Origin: Thecaphora thlaspeos
Lineage: Eukaryota; Basidiomycota; Ustilaginomycetes; Urocystidales; Glomosporiaceae
DNA: 64,000 nucleotides
Direction: 5' to 3'
Assembly: GCA_900291925.1 (NCBI GenBank)
Contig: UWYS01000008.1
Location: 806,001-870,000 of the forward strand
In this document: piece by piece, positions 22,334 to 36,024 of the stretch
How positions within the stretch are numbered: the first letter of the stretch is position 1
Layout of the letters: every line of letters begins with the position of its first letter
Program-made: the position numbers and the translations under genes
Notes under the pieces: model-generated
The model's database searches: none
What the model saw: only the letters and a program-made list of their open reading frames with translations
What the model was told of the DNA's origin: nothing

Positions 22334-22903
22334 GCAGGCTCTGGCCTGCCACTGCGACCGATCCGATCCTCCCTCCTTCTGTCTTGTTGGACTCGCTCTC
22401 AAGCCGTCACCGTCTCGTCACACTCCGCCTGTCCCTCTTCGGTAATCGCTCCTCGCCGCGCCGGCGCCTGTCCGGCGTTTGGTCCTCTTCTCGCCCCGTT
22501 TTCCCCTTTTTCCCATCTCACACCAACTGTATACCACTCGTGTCTCTCTCTATCCCTCCCTCTCTCCCTCTCCTACCTTCACTCCTCAGACCGACTCTAT
22601 TTGACGTTCGTTGTAATCCACATCCCCACGCGGCATCTATGAAGTCTCCGCACTCTCGCCACCTAGCGCGCCTACCGCTCCTTTGTCTCGTCTCGTCTCG
22701 CATCCGAATGCAACGGTCCTTGTTCTCGCTCTTTGCTCGATCGTATCTGCGGATGCTACCCTTGGGCTGTGCGATTAGCTTGTTTCTATTCCTGGGCCAT
22801 ACAAGGGGGCCTCAGAAGAAAGAATGACAACTCCAGCTCGACCTTCAGGCTGTCGAAAACTCTGCCGACCGACGTGTGTGATACTGCGCCGTCGCTGCAG
22901 CTC
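22334..22903. other. Convergent intergenic region
   Basis: This 570 bp lies between the stops of the plus-strand RasGEF and the minus-strand NOC4 gene. It is rich in TCTCTC and CCCTCC words and presumably holds the two 3' untranslated regions. No gene or long repeat was seen. Confidence 0.6.
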
Positions 22904-25501
22904 CTAACCGAAGTTGAACAACCTCGCACAAAGATCCTGTTGACCCGTCTGATCTACCTTTCTCTTTTTGGCCCTTTGCTGTCTCTTTAGATCTTCGATT
23001 GCCTCTCTAGCCTCTCTCTCCTGACCATCCTCCTCCTTCCAACCTGCTTCTCTTTCCTTCCTGCTCCTCTCTTGGCGTTCTGCCCTGTACTCTTGCTCCT
23101 GCTGTTCGTCTGCCTTTCTTTTACTTCTCTCTGCCCTCTCCCTAGCTGTCAAAGTCGGCAAGATGTCTACCCGATCGTAAGCGGCGGGGAGGATGGATTG
23201 AGTCGTTGCGCCTGCGCCGTATCCGCCCGGAAGACTGTAGGCGACAACGGGCGGTACGATGGGATTGGGTTCGCGACGACGAGAAAAAGTCGAATCGTCG
23301 CGACGTAGCGTCTTTGTCGTTTCGGTCTCAAAGAGCGTTCCGTATGTAATGTCGAGGAAATCATCGAGGTTGTACCGTTCCTTTGTAAAAGGCTGTGCGA
23401 AAATTTTGGCGAGAGAAGTGAGGCTGTAGAGGTAATGTTGTTCTCCTCCCTTCTCCACGACATTCTGCAGACAAACGTTTTCGCTCGATCCGACCTGCGC
23501 CCGCGGAGCAGAAGAGGCGAGTGACGCTCCGAACGTAGCGAGCTCCCATAACGAACTCTCGATCGCGTTCGTCTTGAGTGGATCCGACTCGGTCGCGAGG
23601 AACGGATCAGAGACGCCAGCTGGACCGATATTGAGGCGGTCATCGTTCCATTCCTTGTGGATCATGCCGAGGCAGCGTGGGTGTCGTTTCAGCAGGTTCC
23701 ACACGAACGGTAGCACAGATGCGATCGCCGCTGGAGGAGCCCGCAGCGAGAGGCGAGAGAGGCGTTTCGCAAACGATGCCACCAGCGCCGCGGAGAGGTG
23801 CGTCGAGCTCAGAAAGACATCCAGCAGGCGCAGGAAGCGAGAGCGGTAGCGCATGTGCAGCACCGACGCATCCAGCAGCGCATAGAGGCGCGTGTAGAAC
23901 TGAGGGTAGTCCAGATTGTGCCGAGTCACCAACGTAAAGATCGCATTGAGCGCCAGCAGCGCCGTCGCGCCCCGAGAGTCGAGGCAGCCGACAAGGAAGT
24001 CGTGCAGCATCGTCGGACGCGTGAGGTGCGGCAGGATCTGGGCGTGCAGACGCACAAGGATCTCATGCGTCGCCGCGAGGCTCAGGTCGCCGCCGACCAG
24101 GTGGCTGCCGCTGCCGCTGCCGCCGCCGCCGCCAACGAGCTTATTCTCGTCGTCCGAAACGCGGCGAGGCAGCAGGAGGTCCGACCAGGCACGCGAGAAC
24201 GCAGCCTTCTGAATCTCGATCCGGTGCAAACCCTCGTGGAAGCTGACGTCCTTGCGCTTCCGTCGCGATCCCGCCGCCTTGGCAGCCGATCCGAGCCCTT
24301 CGACGGCCGACTTGTCCTGGCCTTTGCGCTTGTCGACGCTGTCGCCCCCTTCGTCGCCGCTGTCCGAGAACCATCCCTCCATGTCGACCTCTTCGGCGCC
24401 GTTGTCATCCGAGTCGCCATCTTCGGTCACCTTGAGGCCGCCCGCAGCTCCCACCGCGGCCGCCTTCTTCTTGCCCTTCTTGATCGCCGTCGCCGAAGAG
24501 GCGAGTGGAATGGAGAGCTCGTCGACAAGGAAGTTGTTGATGTCCCCCTGGTCCGCAGGGATGGCGGTGAGGAGCAGTAGCAGCGAGAGGGCGTCGGCAC
24601 GAAGGCTGGGGTTGCGAGCGGCGCTGGGCGAGGGCCTGCGCAGGACGGTGCTGATCTCGCGCAGGGCGGCGAAGCGGACGTCGTCGTGCTTCTGCATGCC
24701 GTTTTCGGCAAACTTGGCACGGACGTCTGTCGAGATGCTCTCGTCCCTCTTGATGACGATGCTCCGCTTGCTCTCCGACTCGCCGCTGCCCAGTTTGTGA
24801 TGAAGCGAGGGGGGACCGGCGATCAGCGAGACGACCAGGGCGCGCCACGGCGAGAGGGACCATTGCGCCTGCCTCTGAGCCTCGTCGCCAGCGGCAACAG
24901 CAGCCGACGAGGAGGGACCGACCGAAGACATTGCACTGGCGGTGGCAGCGTAGAGACGGGAGAGGGAGGACGACGCTGCGACCTGGAGCTCCATCAGGAG
25001 CTCGAGGCTGGTGGAGCGGAGCTCGAGCAGATCGTGGTTGAGGAGGGCGCAGAGGAACTCTACGCCGTCGTTCCACCGCTGCCTGATCCAGTGTGCGACG
25101 GCCTTTTCGGCCTCGTTGCGCTTCACGGCACCGCTACCGCCTCCCGGTGCGATGAAGCCGTCGGAGTCGACCTCGTTGTCGAGGAGGATCTTGTCTTCGT
25201 TGCAGAGCGCCTTGAGGCAACGTGTGAGGATGTGGATGCATCGGTGGACGGCCTTGGCCGAATACTGACGGTCCTTGACGCTGCCCTTGTCAGCGACAGC
25301 GGCGGCGGCGTCCGGGACGTTGGAGAGGAGGGCGTGCTGCCTTGCAATGGCGATGAGGTCGGCGAGCGGGTTGAGGTCGGACGAGCTGGCGAGGGTCTTC
25401 TGAAGCGAGGCAATCTGCGAGAGGAGCTCCGAGGGCGCCTCCTTGGAGACGATGGCTGCCGTGGCCGTCTTGGACGGCTTCTTGACGGTCGCTGATGGCA
25501 T
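22904..25501 (-). CDS. NOC4: Nucleolar complex protein 4 (ribosome biogenesis)
   Basis: One uninterrupted frame encodes about 865 residues from the ATG at 25501 (MPSATVKKPSK). The same frame continues to an upstream ATG at 25603, but that segment lacks the Lys/Thr start expected and looks like leader. The C-terminal half carries the CBF/MAK21-type helical repeat of the Noc family, with segments such as LLALNAIFTLVTRHNLDYPQ, FYTRLYALLDASVLHMRYRS and PFVWNLLKRHPRC at about residues 510-640. Noc4 works with Nop14 in nucleolar assembly of the 40S subunit. An acidic Gly/Asp/Glu stretch precedes the domain. The C-terminus is a coiled, highly charged region (Arg/Glu-rich) ending DLCARLFNFG. At about 865 residues it is longer than yeast Noc4 (about 550), mainly through low-complexity inserts. 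Confidence 0.88.
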   Translation of the reverse strand: MPSATVKKPSKTATAAIVSKEAPSELLSQIASLQKTLASSSDLNPLADLIAIARQHALLSNVPDAAAAVADKGSVKDRQYSAKAVHRCIHILTRCLKALCNEDKILLDNEVDSDGFIAPGGGSGAVKRNEAEKAVAHWIRQRWNDGVEFLCALLNHDLLELRSTSLELLMELQVAASSSLSRLYAATASAMSSVGPSSSAAVAAGDEAQRQAQWSLSPWRALVVSLIAGPPSLHHKLGSGESESKRSIVIKRDESISTDVRAKFAENGMQKHDDVRFAALREISTVLRRPSPSAARNPSLRADALSLLLLLTAIPADQGDINNFLVDELSIPLASSATAIKKGKKKAAAVGAAGGLKVTEDGDSDDNGAEEVDMEGWFSDSGDEGGDSVDKRKGQDKSAVEGLGSAAKAAGSRRKRKDVSFHEGLHRIEIQKAAFSRAWSDLLLPRRVSDDENKLVGGGGGSGSGSHLVGGDLSLAATHEILVRLHAQILPHLTRPTMLHDFLVGCLDSRGATALLALNAIFTLVTRHNLDYPQFYTRLYALLDASVLHMRYRSRFLRLLDVFLSSTHLSAALVASFAKRLSRLSLRAPPAAIASVLPFVWNLLKRHPRCLGMIHKEWNDDRLNIGPAGVSDPFLATESDPLKTNAIESSLWELATFGASLASSAPRAQVGSSENVCLQNVVEKGGEQHYLYSLTSLAKIFAQPFTKERYNLDDFLDITYGTLFETETTKTLRRDDSTFSRRREPNPIVPPVVAYSLPGGYGAGATTQSILPAAYDRVDILPTLTARERAERSKRKADEQQEQEYRAERQERSRKEREAGWKEEDGQEREAREAIEDLKRQQRAKKRKVDQTGQQDLCARLFNFG

Positions 25502-26134
25502 GGTGATACCGTGTCGAGCACCAACACAGGGAAGCCTGGTGCGTTGGGATACGTGTGGTTGTACGTGGCTGGCGGGATGAGAAGATGAGAGAAGGGAAGG
25601 CAAAAGGGCCGGGAAGGGTCTGGCACTAACTCTGAGCAGTAGCTCGACGAGAAACTATTGCGAGCGGCCCGCCTGCACTTTCCAAAAAAAAATCCACAGC
25701 CAGCCCGTCGGCCGCACTTTAATCGGCCGACAGAGTGCGGGCACGCCGCCCCCACCCCCCATATTGCCCTTCCGCCCCTCGCTCCTCCAGCGCGGCGGCC
25801 GCCTCGTCAATCCAGAGCATTCGCGCCTAGTGTCACACAGGCGATCGAACAAGGAAACGACGATTGTTTTGGATTCAAGGTTACAAGAGATGAGGTATAC
25901 ATGCAGGGTGGCTAATGCTGGGCGATGATCGAGAGTTGGATGATGCGGTGGAGGGAGAGATGGACGGGAGACGGGCTATGTACAGATTAATCTTAATCGA
26001 GAATGCTTGGAGAGACGACCGCGAGCAAGTAGTAACTCAGACTAGAGGAGGCAGCCCGGCCAGTCGAGTCGTATAGAGAGCGAGCGCAGCGAGAAAAGCA
26101 TGAGACAGTGCATTGGCGGCGGCGACGGCGAGGG
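25502..26134. other. Intergenic region between two minus-strand genes
   Basis: This holds the NOC4 promoter and leader and the 3' region of the MAP kinase. No coding frame was supported and no repeat was noted apart from a short A run near 25683. Confidence 0.55.
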
Positions 26135-29916
<3,782 letters not shown>

Positions 29917-31719
29917 TCAGAACCAGTTCCCTGGCACATAATTGGGATCGTATGCCGAACCACGACGCAACTCTCTGCGGGGACCAGCAGCATGCGATAG
30001 GATGCTCTCATCCACGAGGATGCTCGAGTCGTGGCTATATATCGACAGCGTCCCCGTCGTGATGATTGAGCCGCGCCCATCCTCACGTCCCGACGTATGG
30101 TGGTCTATCATCTCGCGTTGCTGCGTCGTCATACCGCCCTCGACACCGGTGAGCGGTGGTAGTTCAAACGACGTACGACGTCGTCTCTGAGGAATCGCAC
30201 TTACCGTCGCTTCGCTCAGACGGTTCTCGATGTAGGACGAGAGAAGCTTGTCTGCGTCGAAGGAATCGACGAGGCCGGGCGAAAGGCCGCTCGAGCATCG
30301 CGTCGCGTTGCCGATGGAGAGACGAGGTGGTATCGATGGTACGCCCAGTGGCTGAACGTGGTCGTTGCCGTCGTCGGCTCTTGCCCTCTGATGGACATCT
30401 TCGACAGAGGGGATGATCGAGCGGCGTATCTCGCTCCGCGTCAGAATCGACACATCGATCGGAGTCGGAGCAGAGGATAGCGAGGTGCCCAAGTGCGACA
30501 CGACCGATCCGCTCAAATACCGACTTCCTATCGAGCTGAGCGAGGTCGAGATGTGATGTCGATACGTGGGCAGATCACCCTTGACGGCTGAAACGCTTCT
30601 CAATAGCCTGCCGCTCGCCGTCTGCATCACCGAGTGCGAGCGCGAATGTCTCTTTGACAACGATGCCGAGGGCGGGTGTGACTGCACGGATTTACCCTTC
30701 TCCGTCAGATGGCTGCGGACCGAGGAGAGCACGACGTGGTGGATGTGGGAGAGCTGCGACATCGAGGCGACAGAGTGCGACTCGATCGACGACGACGTAG
30801 AGAGCCGTCGCGCATGCCGCCCGAACTCGGGCGGGAACATCGTCTGCCGTCGCACCGAGGCCATCTCGTTGCGTTGCGAGGCAGAGATGTAGATGGGCGT
30901 CTGGCTGCGATCGCGCGGGAGCTGCTCCCTCTTCTGTCTGCGCCAGCGTCGCAGCAAGACGGCGAGCGCAATCAGGAATAGCGGCAGGACAAGCCCGAGC
31001 GTCAGCCCGTATGTTGTCGCTTCGCGATTGCTGTTGTTGGACGGGGATGATGAGGTGGGGGAGGAGGCCGGTTCGCCGCCGTCGATGGCTGCCGGTAGGG
31101 CGGAAGGCGAGAGGTCGGGAGAAGTGGCTGGCGATCCTGCCGTCGCTACTGCAGCTGCTTCGGATGAAGCGGGCGATGTGGTGTTTTCCGCCGTGGTCAG
31201 GTCGGACGTCGTTGAAGATGACGACGGCGGCTGTTCAGGCTTTCCGCCATCGCCGCCGCTGCCGCTTTGTTTCGCAGCATTGCCCTTCTGCTGGCGCTCA
31301 TGTTCATTACTGCCACCCTTGCCTGCCTGGGCAGCGTGGCGTCCGTCATGTTTCTCGGCCTCTCGACCTTTGTTTTCTTTCCGTTGACCTCGACTGCCAT
31401 GTGCGTCTTGTTTGTCGTCGTCGTCTTTGTCATGGCGCTGCTGCTTCTTGTGGCGACGCCCGTCTTCCTGGCTGTCTCTATCCTGGCTCGTCTGACTGCG
31501 TGTATAGGCGGACGGAGAAGATTGGGTAAGAAGGGCTGACTTGGGCAGTACGGTCGAGATTTGACCGAGTGTGCTGCGTTGGGACACGTGCGCTACTCAC
31601 GGCTGCTCTTGACGCTTGTGATGTCGTCGAACGTCTTTTTGCTGCCAGTCGCTGCGCCTAATCGCCTCTCGCTGCGATGCGGGACGAATAAACTTGTGGC
31701 GGGAGCGTGTAGAGATCAT
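29917..31719 (-). CDS. Ser/Thr-rich single-pass membrane protein, family not recognised
   Basis: The main exon (31495-29917) has no ATG before its membrane segment, so an upstream exon is needed. The best model joins 31719-31601 to 31495-29917 through a 105 nt intron with donor GTGAGT, branch candidate CTTAC and acceptor ACACGCAG. That gives about 566 residues in one frame. Residues 1-100 are charged and Lys/Asp/Gln-rich, then Ser/Thr-rich to about 195. One transmembrane helix follows (GLTLGLVLPLFLIALAVLL) with a basic RRWRRQKR stop-transfer. About 340 Ser/Arg-rich cytoplasmic residues end PNYVPGNWF. The layout resembles fungal wall-stress or polarity proteins such as Mid2 or Axl2, but there is no visible signal peptide and no conserved ectodomain, so no function is assigned. 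A further 5' exon with a signal peptide could have been missed. Confidence 0.6.
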
Positions 31720-32328
31720 CGAGACCTGTGGTTTGCTCTTGCGGTTCTCGCTCAAAAGACAGGCCAAGGGACGGGGTTAAGCGTGGGATGGAAGCGTTCA
31801 GTTGGAAGGAAAGAGTGGAGTCGCTGTGGCGTGGAGGCCAGCGGCGTGCTGCTGACGAGTTGCTGAGGTTGGAGGAAGCGGCCAGGCGGTGATGGCGTTG
31901 CGTATGCCTATTCGCCGTAGGTGGGTGATGGCAAGATAGACGATGGCAGCTCCGGACAAAGAGGGAAGTCAACAGTCCATCTAGATGGGGGTTGGAGCAA
32001 GGACGAGGTTGGAGCAGGGACGAGGACCAGGCCGAATGCAGGGACAGTGACGAGGACAGAGAGAGGGGGGAACGAGGGAGTGGATGGATGGCAAGGTGAC
32101 CCACCTACATAGGCGGGACAGTGTTGGCTGCAACGCCCCCCACCTGTTCGCTCTATACAAAATGGCAGCACAGCATCGCTGAGGGCGCGGTGATGCTGGA
32201 TGGATCGTCTCGCAGCAAGCAAACTCGACCAAGGTGAGAGAACACAGGCCGACGTTTGAGGCTACCAACGTTCCAAGTAAGTTAAGAGCGGGTCGATGGG
32301 CTCCGTGCCGCGGTGACGCTAACTACGT

Positions 32329-32367
32329 TGGTGCTCGTGCTCGTGCTCGTGCTCGTGCTCATGCTCG
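32329..32367. repeat. (GTGCTC)n hexanucleotide array
   Basis: About six tandem GTGCTC units, the last changed to ATGCTC. Confidence 0.9.
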
Positions 32368-32520
32368 GACAGGTTGGTCGGTAATATGGGCGGCAGCAAT
32401 GAGAATGAAAACGCAACAGCGGCGGGCGTCGCGTTGAAGTGCTTTGTTGCGCGGCCATTGCGCCCGCGCTTAGCGCTGTACGTATGTGTTGATGCGCTAG
32501 GCAAGCAGACGTAACCTGTG

Positions 32521-32579
32521 GCGCTGGTGTTGGTGTTGGTGCTGGTGCTGGTGCTGGTGCTGGTGCTGGTGCTGGTGCC
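32521..32579. repeat. (GCTGGT)n hexanucleotide array
   Basis: About nine tandem GCTGGT or GTTGGT units in the upstream region of the deacylase gene. Confidence 0.9.
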
Positions 32580-32833
32580 AGCGGCAAAGAAGGCGTGTAG
32601 TCAACTGTACTGTATCAGCAGCATCAAGCATCGTGTCCGCCGCGTCGCTGCTGTCGGCGTCGCAAATCTTTGCGAGCGGCGCTCCGAAGACGCCGCCACG
32701 TCAAAGTGGGCGGCGCAGCAACGCTTTGGCTGCCTTGTCACATTCGCCTCAACCAACCCTCGGCCCCCACAGCATCGACCCACTCGACGCTTCTCTATTC
32801 ATCATCGCAATCGACACACCAAGCCAGCAAAAC

Positions 32834-33265
32834 ATGCGCGCAGTCTTACAGCGTGTCAAGGGCGCATCCGTCCACGGTAAGCTTGGCCCCCCTCGCCAAT
32901 CGCTCCCCCTTGGCGCACACCATCGCTGCACCGCACGCCCACAGACAGAGCTACTGACTCTCGTTCGTCCCCGTCCCCACGGTGCAACAGTCGACGGCAA
33001 GCTAGTCATCGAGTTGGGCGGAGAGGTTCTGTGCGTTTCGCAATTCACCTTACACGCCCGTACCGTACAGGGAACCAAGCCCGACTTTCACCGCGCAATG
33101 GGTGCAGATCAGGCCAGACTCATCTACGATGCCTTACTCAACAAGCTAGGCGATACCTACTCTCACCCACATATCAAGGACGGTGCGTTCGGTGAGATGA
33201 TGGATGTTAGTCTTACAAATGATGGTCCTGTTACCATCTTGCTCGATACGGCCGAGAAGAAGTAA
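32834..33265 (+). CDS. DTD1: D-aminoacyl-tRNA deacylase (Dtd1), internally shortened
   Basis: Exon 1 is 32834-32876 and exon 2 is 32991-33265, with donor GTAAGC and acceptor CAACAG. The product is 105 residues starting MRAVLQRVKGASVHVDGKLV. Dtd1 removes D-amino acids wrongly attached to tRNA. The two family signatures are present: SQFTL in the segment GGEVLCVSQFTLHARTVQG, and the Gly-cisPro loop in SLTNDGPVTILLD. Normal family members have 145-180 residues. Here VDGKLV runs almost directly into the segment before SQFT, so about 45-55 residues of the first half (the GLxVLVGI and KILNLRLF strands) are absent. The intron is too short to encode them. The gene may be a hypomorph or pseudogene, or the sequence may contain a deletion. 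It is convergent with CTU2, 91 bp away. Confidence 0.8.
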   Translation: MRAVLQRVKGASVHGKLGPPRQSLPLGAHHRCTARPQTELLTLVRPRPHGATVDGKLVIELGGEVLCVSQFTLHARTVQGTKPDFHRAMGADQARLIYDALLNKLGDTYSHPHIKDGAFGEMMDVSLTNDGPVTILLDTAEKK

Positions 33266-33356
33266 CAAGGCGGACGTCAAGTAGTTATAATTAGAAGAAC
33301 GCTGTCCCTCTTGCAATGTCTCATCGCTAACAGTCGATGTTCATGCGGAGACGCCT

Positions 33357-35702
33357 CTATCGTCCCACGCCTCCTTGGCCGTCCTCGTGGACCTCTTCGT
33401 CGTCGCCGTCGCCATCGCCGAGCAGGAACTCGTCAATCTTATCCCTCATCTCCTGCCTGTCCACCTTGCGGGGCAGCTGCGTCGCACCATCGCCCTTTGC
33501 AGCCGCCATCTGTCGTCTCTCCTTATCGGCCGATGCATCCAACGAAGCTTCCACCCCATCTTCGGTATCATCGACGTCCGCCCTTCCATCTTGTCTCCCA
33601 CCTACCAGATCCATCTTTGCTTCTGGGTCACCCTTCTCGTCGGCAGAGGTAGAGAGACGGTGTAGTGCGTTGCAAAGGACAAAAGGCGGTAGCGCCATGC
33701 TCGCACTCTGCGACTGCGACCCTGCTCCCTCCTCGCTAGAGTGCACCGTGGAGCGCACGAGGTTGCGACGTTCCGGCGTCTCGAGTAGCAAGATGCAAGC
33801 GTAGCAGAGCAATGAGGCCAGCTCTATCGTGTCCTCCTCCTCCTCCTCTCCGCGCCGTGTCGCCTCCGCCCTTGTTCTCATCCCGTCCGCCCAGTCCAGC
33901 GACGAGATTGTGATCTCGTTCTTCCAATTCTTGGCGCCCGCTCCGGCGGGCATGTAGCAGAGCGGACATGCACGTCGCACCTTGCGCGCAGGCCAGTGCG
34001 GCAGGTTCCGGGCGACGTGGGCGAGCCGGCTCCCGCGAGCACCGACGCGCGGTTCCAGCACCATGGAGCTGCCGTCCGAGGCCGCCTCCTTGGTCATCGC
34101 TTTCCGCGCCTTGCGGCCGAGGGGAACAGATGGGCCGACCTGCTGAAAGGCGGGAACCGAGGGGACGGTGGCCCGCGGTGATGGCTCGATCACAGGTTCG
34201 TCGGAGTCGGGAGACTTGAGCACCAGCTTGCTGCCTGTCTTGCTGATCGTGCTGACTGTGGAAGGAACACCGCGTTCGAGGTTGAGGATAAAAGCTGGCC
34301 AAGAATGAGGAGTGGGGCAAGGAAGGGCGTCAGCACGCCAGTACATCACCTGGGAAAGGACCACGGGTGGTTGCGCGACGACTCACTCTCCGTCAGCCGT
34401 CCGATGCTGCTCTTATCCATCAGAGGCTCGCCGGACGCGTTGAAGGCCGAGCCGGCGGGCACGGACGAGGGCACCAGGTCCTGGTCGGGGAGCCACTGCA
34501 GCTTGTTGGCTTCGGCAAAGAACTTGACCTCCTGCATGAGGTGCGGCTTGAGGGGCCGTGTGATCAGCAGTTCTGTATAGCGAAGAATTGGGAGGGGAAG
34601 AACGGTGGTCGACGGTTAAGCAAGCATGTCACAGAGTGTAGAGGAAACGCAAGAGGAGGTAGGACGTGCGAAACTGACCATCGACCCAAACGGCCTCTGA
34701 CCCTTCGATCGGCAACTTGTGCCCTCCGCCCTTGGCGAGCGACTCGATCAGCCGGATCGACATGCGTGTGCTGCTCTCTCCCAGCATGAGGGCAGAGCAT
34801 CCGCGCCTGACGGCCTCGCGGCGCAGGAGGTAGTTGATGAGGATGCGATGAAGGTCCTCTGTCCTGGTGCTGGCCGAAGCGATGCCGGTGCGCGGTGTGT
34901 CCTCGGGATGCAGCGAAGCGAACAGAGAGCGCAGCGCCGCCTTGTCATCCTCCACGCTGGTGACGGAGCGCGACAAAATGCGGCCCTGTCCCGCCTCGGC
35001 GGAGCAGCTGACGGCGGCGGTGGCGGGGTGGGAGGAAGAGGCGTCGTCGTCATCATCGACGCGGTAGACATCTTCGAGCTTGAGACCGACGAACTGGAAC
35101 AAGTCGTGACATGCATCGGACTCGACGATGGTGCGAGCCTCTTTGGTCCTGTCGCGACCGTCTGGAAGGATGGCACTGTCGTCGATGAAGATGACGTATA
35201 CCTTGGCAACCTCGGACGTCCTGCCCATGGACGACATCCTGCTGGTGATCGAGGCAACGCCGTCGTCATCATTGGCAGCAGCGGCGGCGGCGGCATTGAC
35301 AAAAGGCTTGGCGCTACGCTCGTGCTCGTACTCTGGTCGGAAGTAGCGTGCGGCGGCGCGGAGGAGGGTTCTGCTGGAGATGCCGCCGCTCCATGCGAGT
35401 GCGATGCTGGCATTGACGGCCTCCCTGTCGTCGTTGCGCGCCACGGATGGTGCGGGGGCGGGGATGGCGGTCGCGGTCGCGGTGGCGGCGCGGGCAATGA
35501 AGTGGGCTATGCCGGCGCCACGAGCGGCCTCGAGGCCGGGTTTAGCCTTCTGCTCGAAGTTTGCCTTTGCGCAAGGCAGGCAATAGGCCGACTCGCGGAA
35601 GAAGACGGTGGCGGGGGCGGTGCGACAGCGCAGGCACACGGACTGTACCGGCGCATCTTGTGCGATGGCAGGCGCAGGATCGTGCGGTTGTGGGCAGGGC
35701 AT
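33357..35702 (-). CDS. NCS2: Cytoplasmic tRNA 2-thiolation protein 2 (Ctu2/Ncs2)
   Basis: Exons are 35702-34679, 34572-34387 and 34294-33357, phases preserved; the first donor is GTCAGT, the second GTGAGT. The product is about 715 residues. Ctu2/Ncs2 is the partner of Ctu1/Ncs6 in 2-thiolation of wobble uridine U34 of Lys, Glu and Gln tRNAs, using sulphur from Urm1. Visible features are an N-terminal zinc-type pair (CLRCR, CLPC), the ATPase-like segment LAWSGGISSRTLL near residue 105, a run ITRPLKPHLMQEVKFFAEAN in exon 2, a C-terminal CPLCYMP motif, and the terminal MRDKIDEFLL helix of this family. Length beyond the usual 450-500 comes from Ala- and Asp-rich inserts. Its 5' end faces KAE1. 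Confidence 0.9.
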
Positions 35703-36024
35703 GCCGGCGGTATTGCTTCGTGGTGGAAACGACTGCGGGGCGGCAGGTAAAAGGGGGTTTAAGATGGAGGGCGGTTGGTGAGAGGTGCTTGGTGGTGCTT
35801 GACGGGCGGAAGGCGACGTTGGTCGGCGCCTTTTTTCTCGCTCAAAAAAAGCTCATTTTTTGCGGGAGCCAAAGTGGAGCGGCAAAAGGCCGACTTGCCG
35901 AGGCCGGAGACACGCACAGGCGCCCTTTGCCTTGTTCTTCCTCGCCATCACCATCGCCATCGCCATCGCCATCGCCATCACAAACCCTCTCTGCCCCAAC
36001 CCCGGCCCCCCTCCCAGTGCCACC
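35703..36024. promoter_or_regulatory. Bidirectional promoter between CTU2 and KAE1
   Basis: Only 322 bp separate the two start codons, so both tRNA-modification genes must be driven from here. It contains T/A-rich CTCAAAAAAAGCTC at about 35840 and a CATCGC array at 35945-35981 close to the KAE1 start. A shared control element is inference. Confidence 0.55.
35945..35981. repeat. (CATCGC)n array in the KAE1 leader
   Basis: About six CATCRC units about 45 bp upstream of the KAE1 start codon. Confidence 0.85.

Larger units (their letters stand above)
31720..32833. other. Divergent intergenic region with two hexanucleotide arrays
   Basis: This 1.1 kb separates the minus-strand membrane protein from the plus-strand deacylase and must contain both promoters. 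It holds a GTGCTC array (32329-32367), a GCTGGT array (32521-32579) and an ACTGTACTGTA word at about 32605. No gene is supported. Confidence 0.6.

Noticed and set aside
25502..25603. Extending NOC4 to the upstream ATG at 25603
   Set aside because: The extra 34 residues are Ser/His-rich leader-like sequence, and the ATG at 25501 gives a Lys-rich start more typical of nucleolar proteins; not fully excluded.
31561..31600. A 27 nt intron joining the two exons of the 29.9-31.7 kb membrane protein
   Set aside because: The phase fits but 27 nt is below the usual minimum for fungal introns and has no branch site; the 105 nt alternative also fits phase and has CTTAC.
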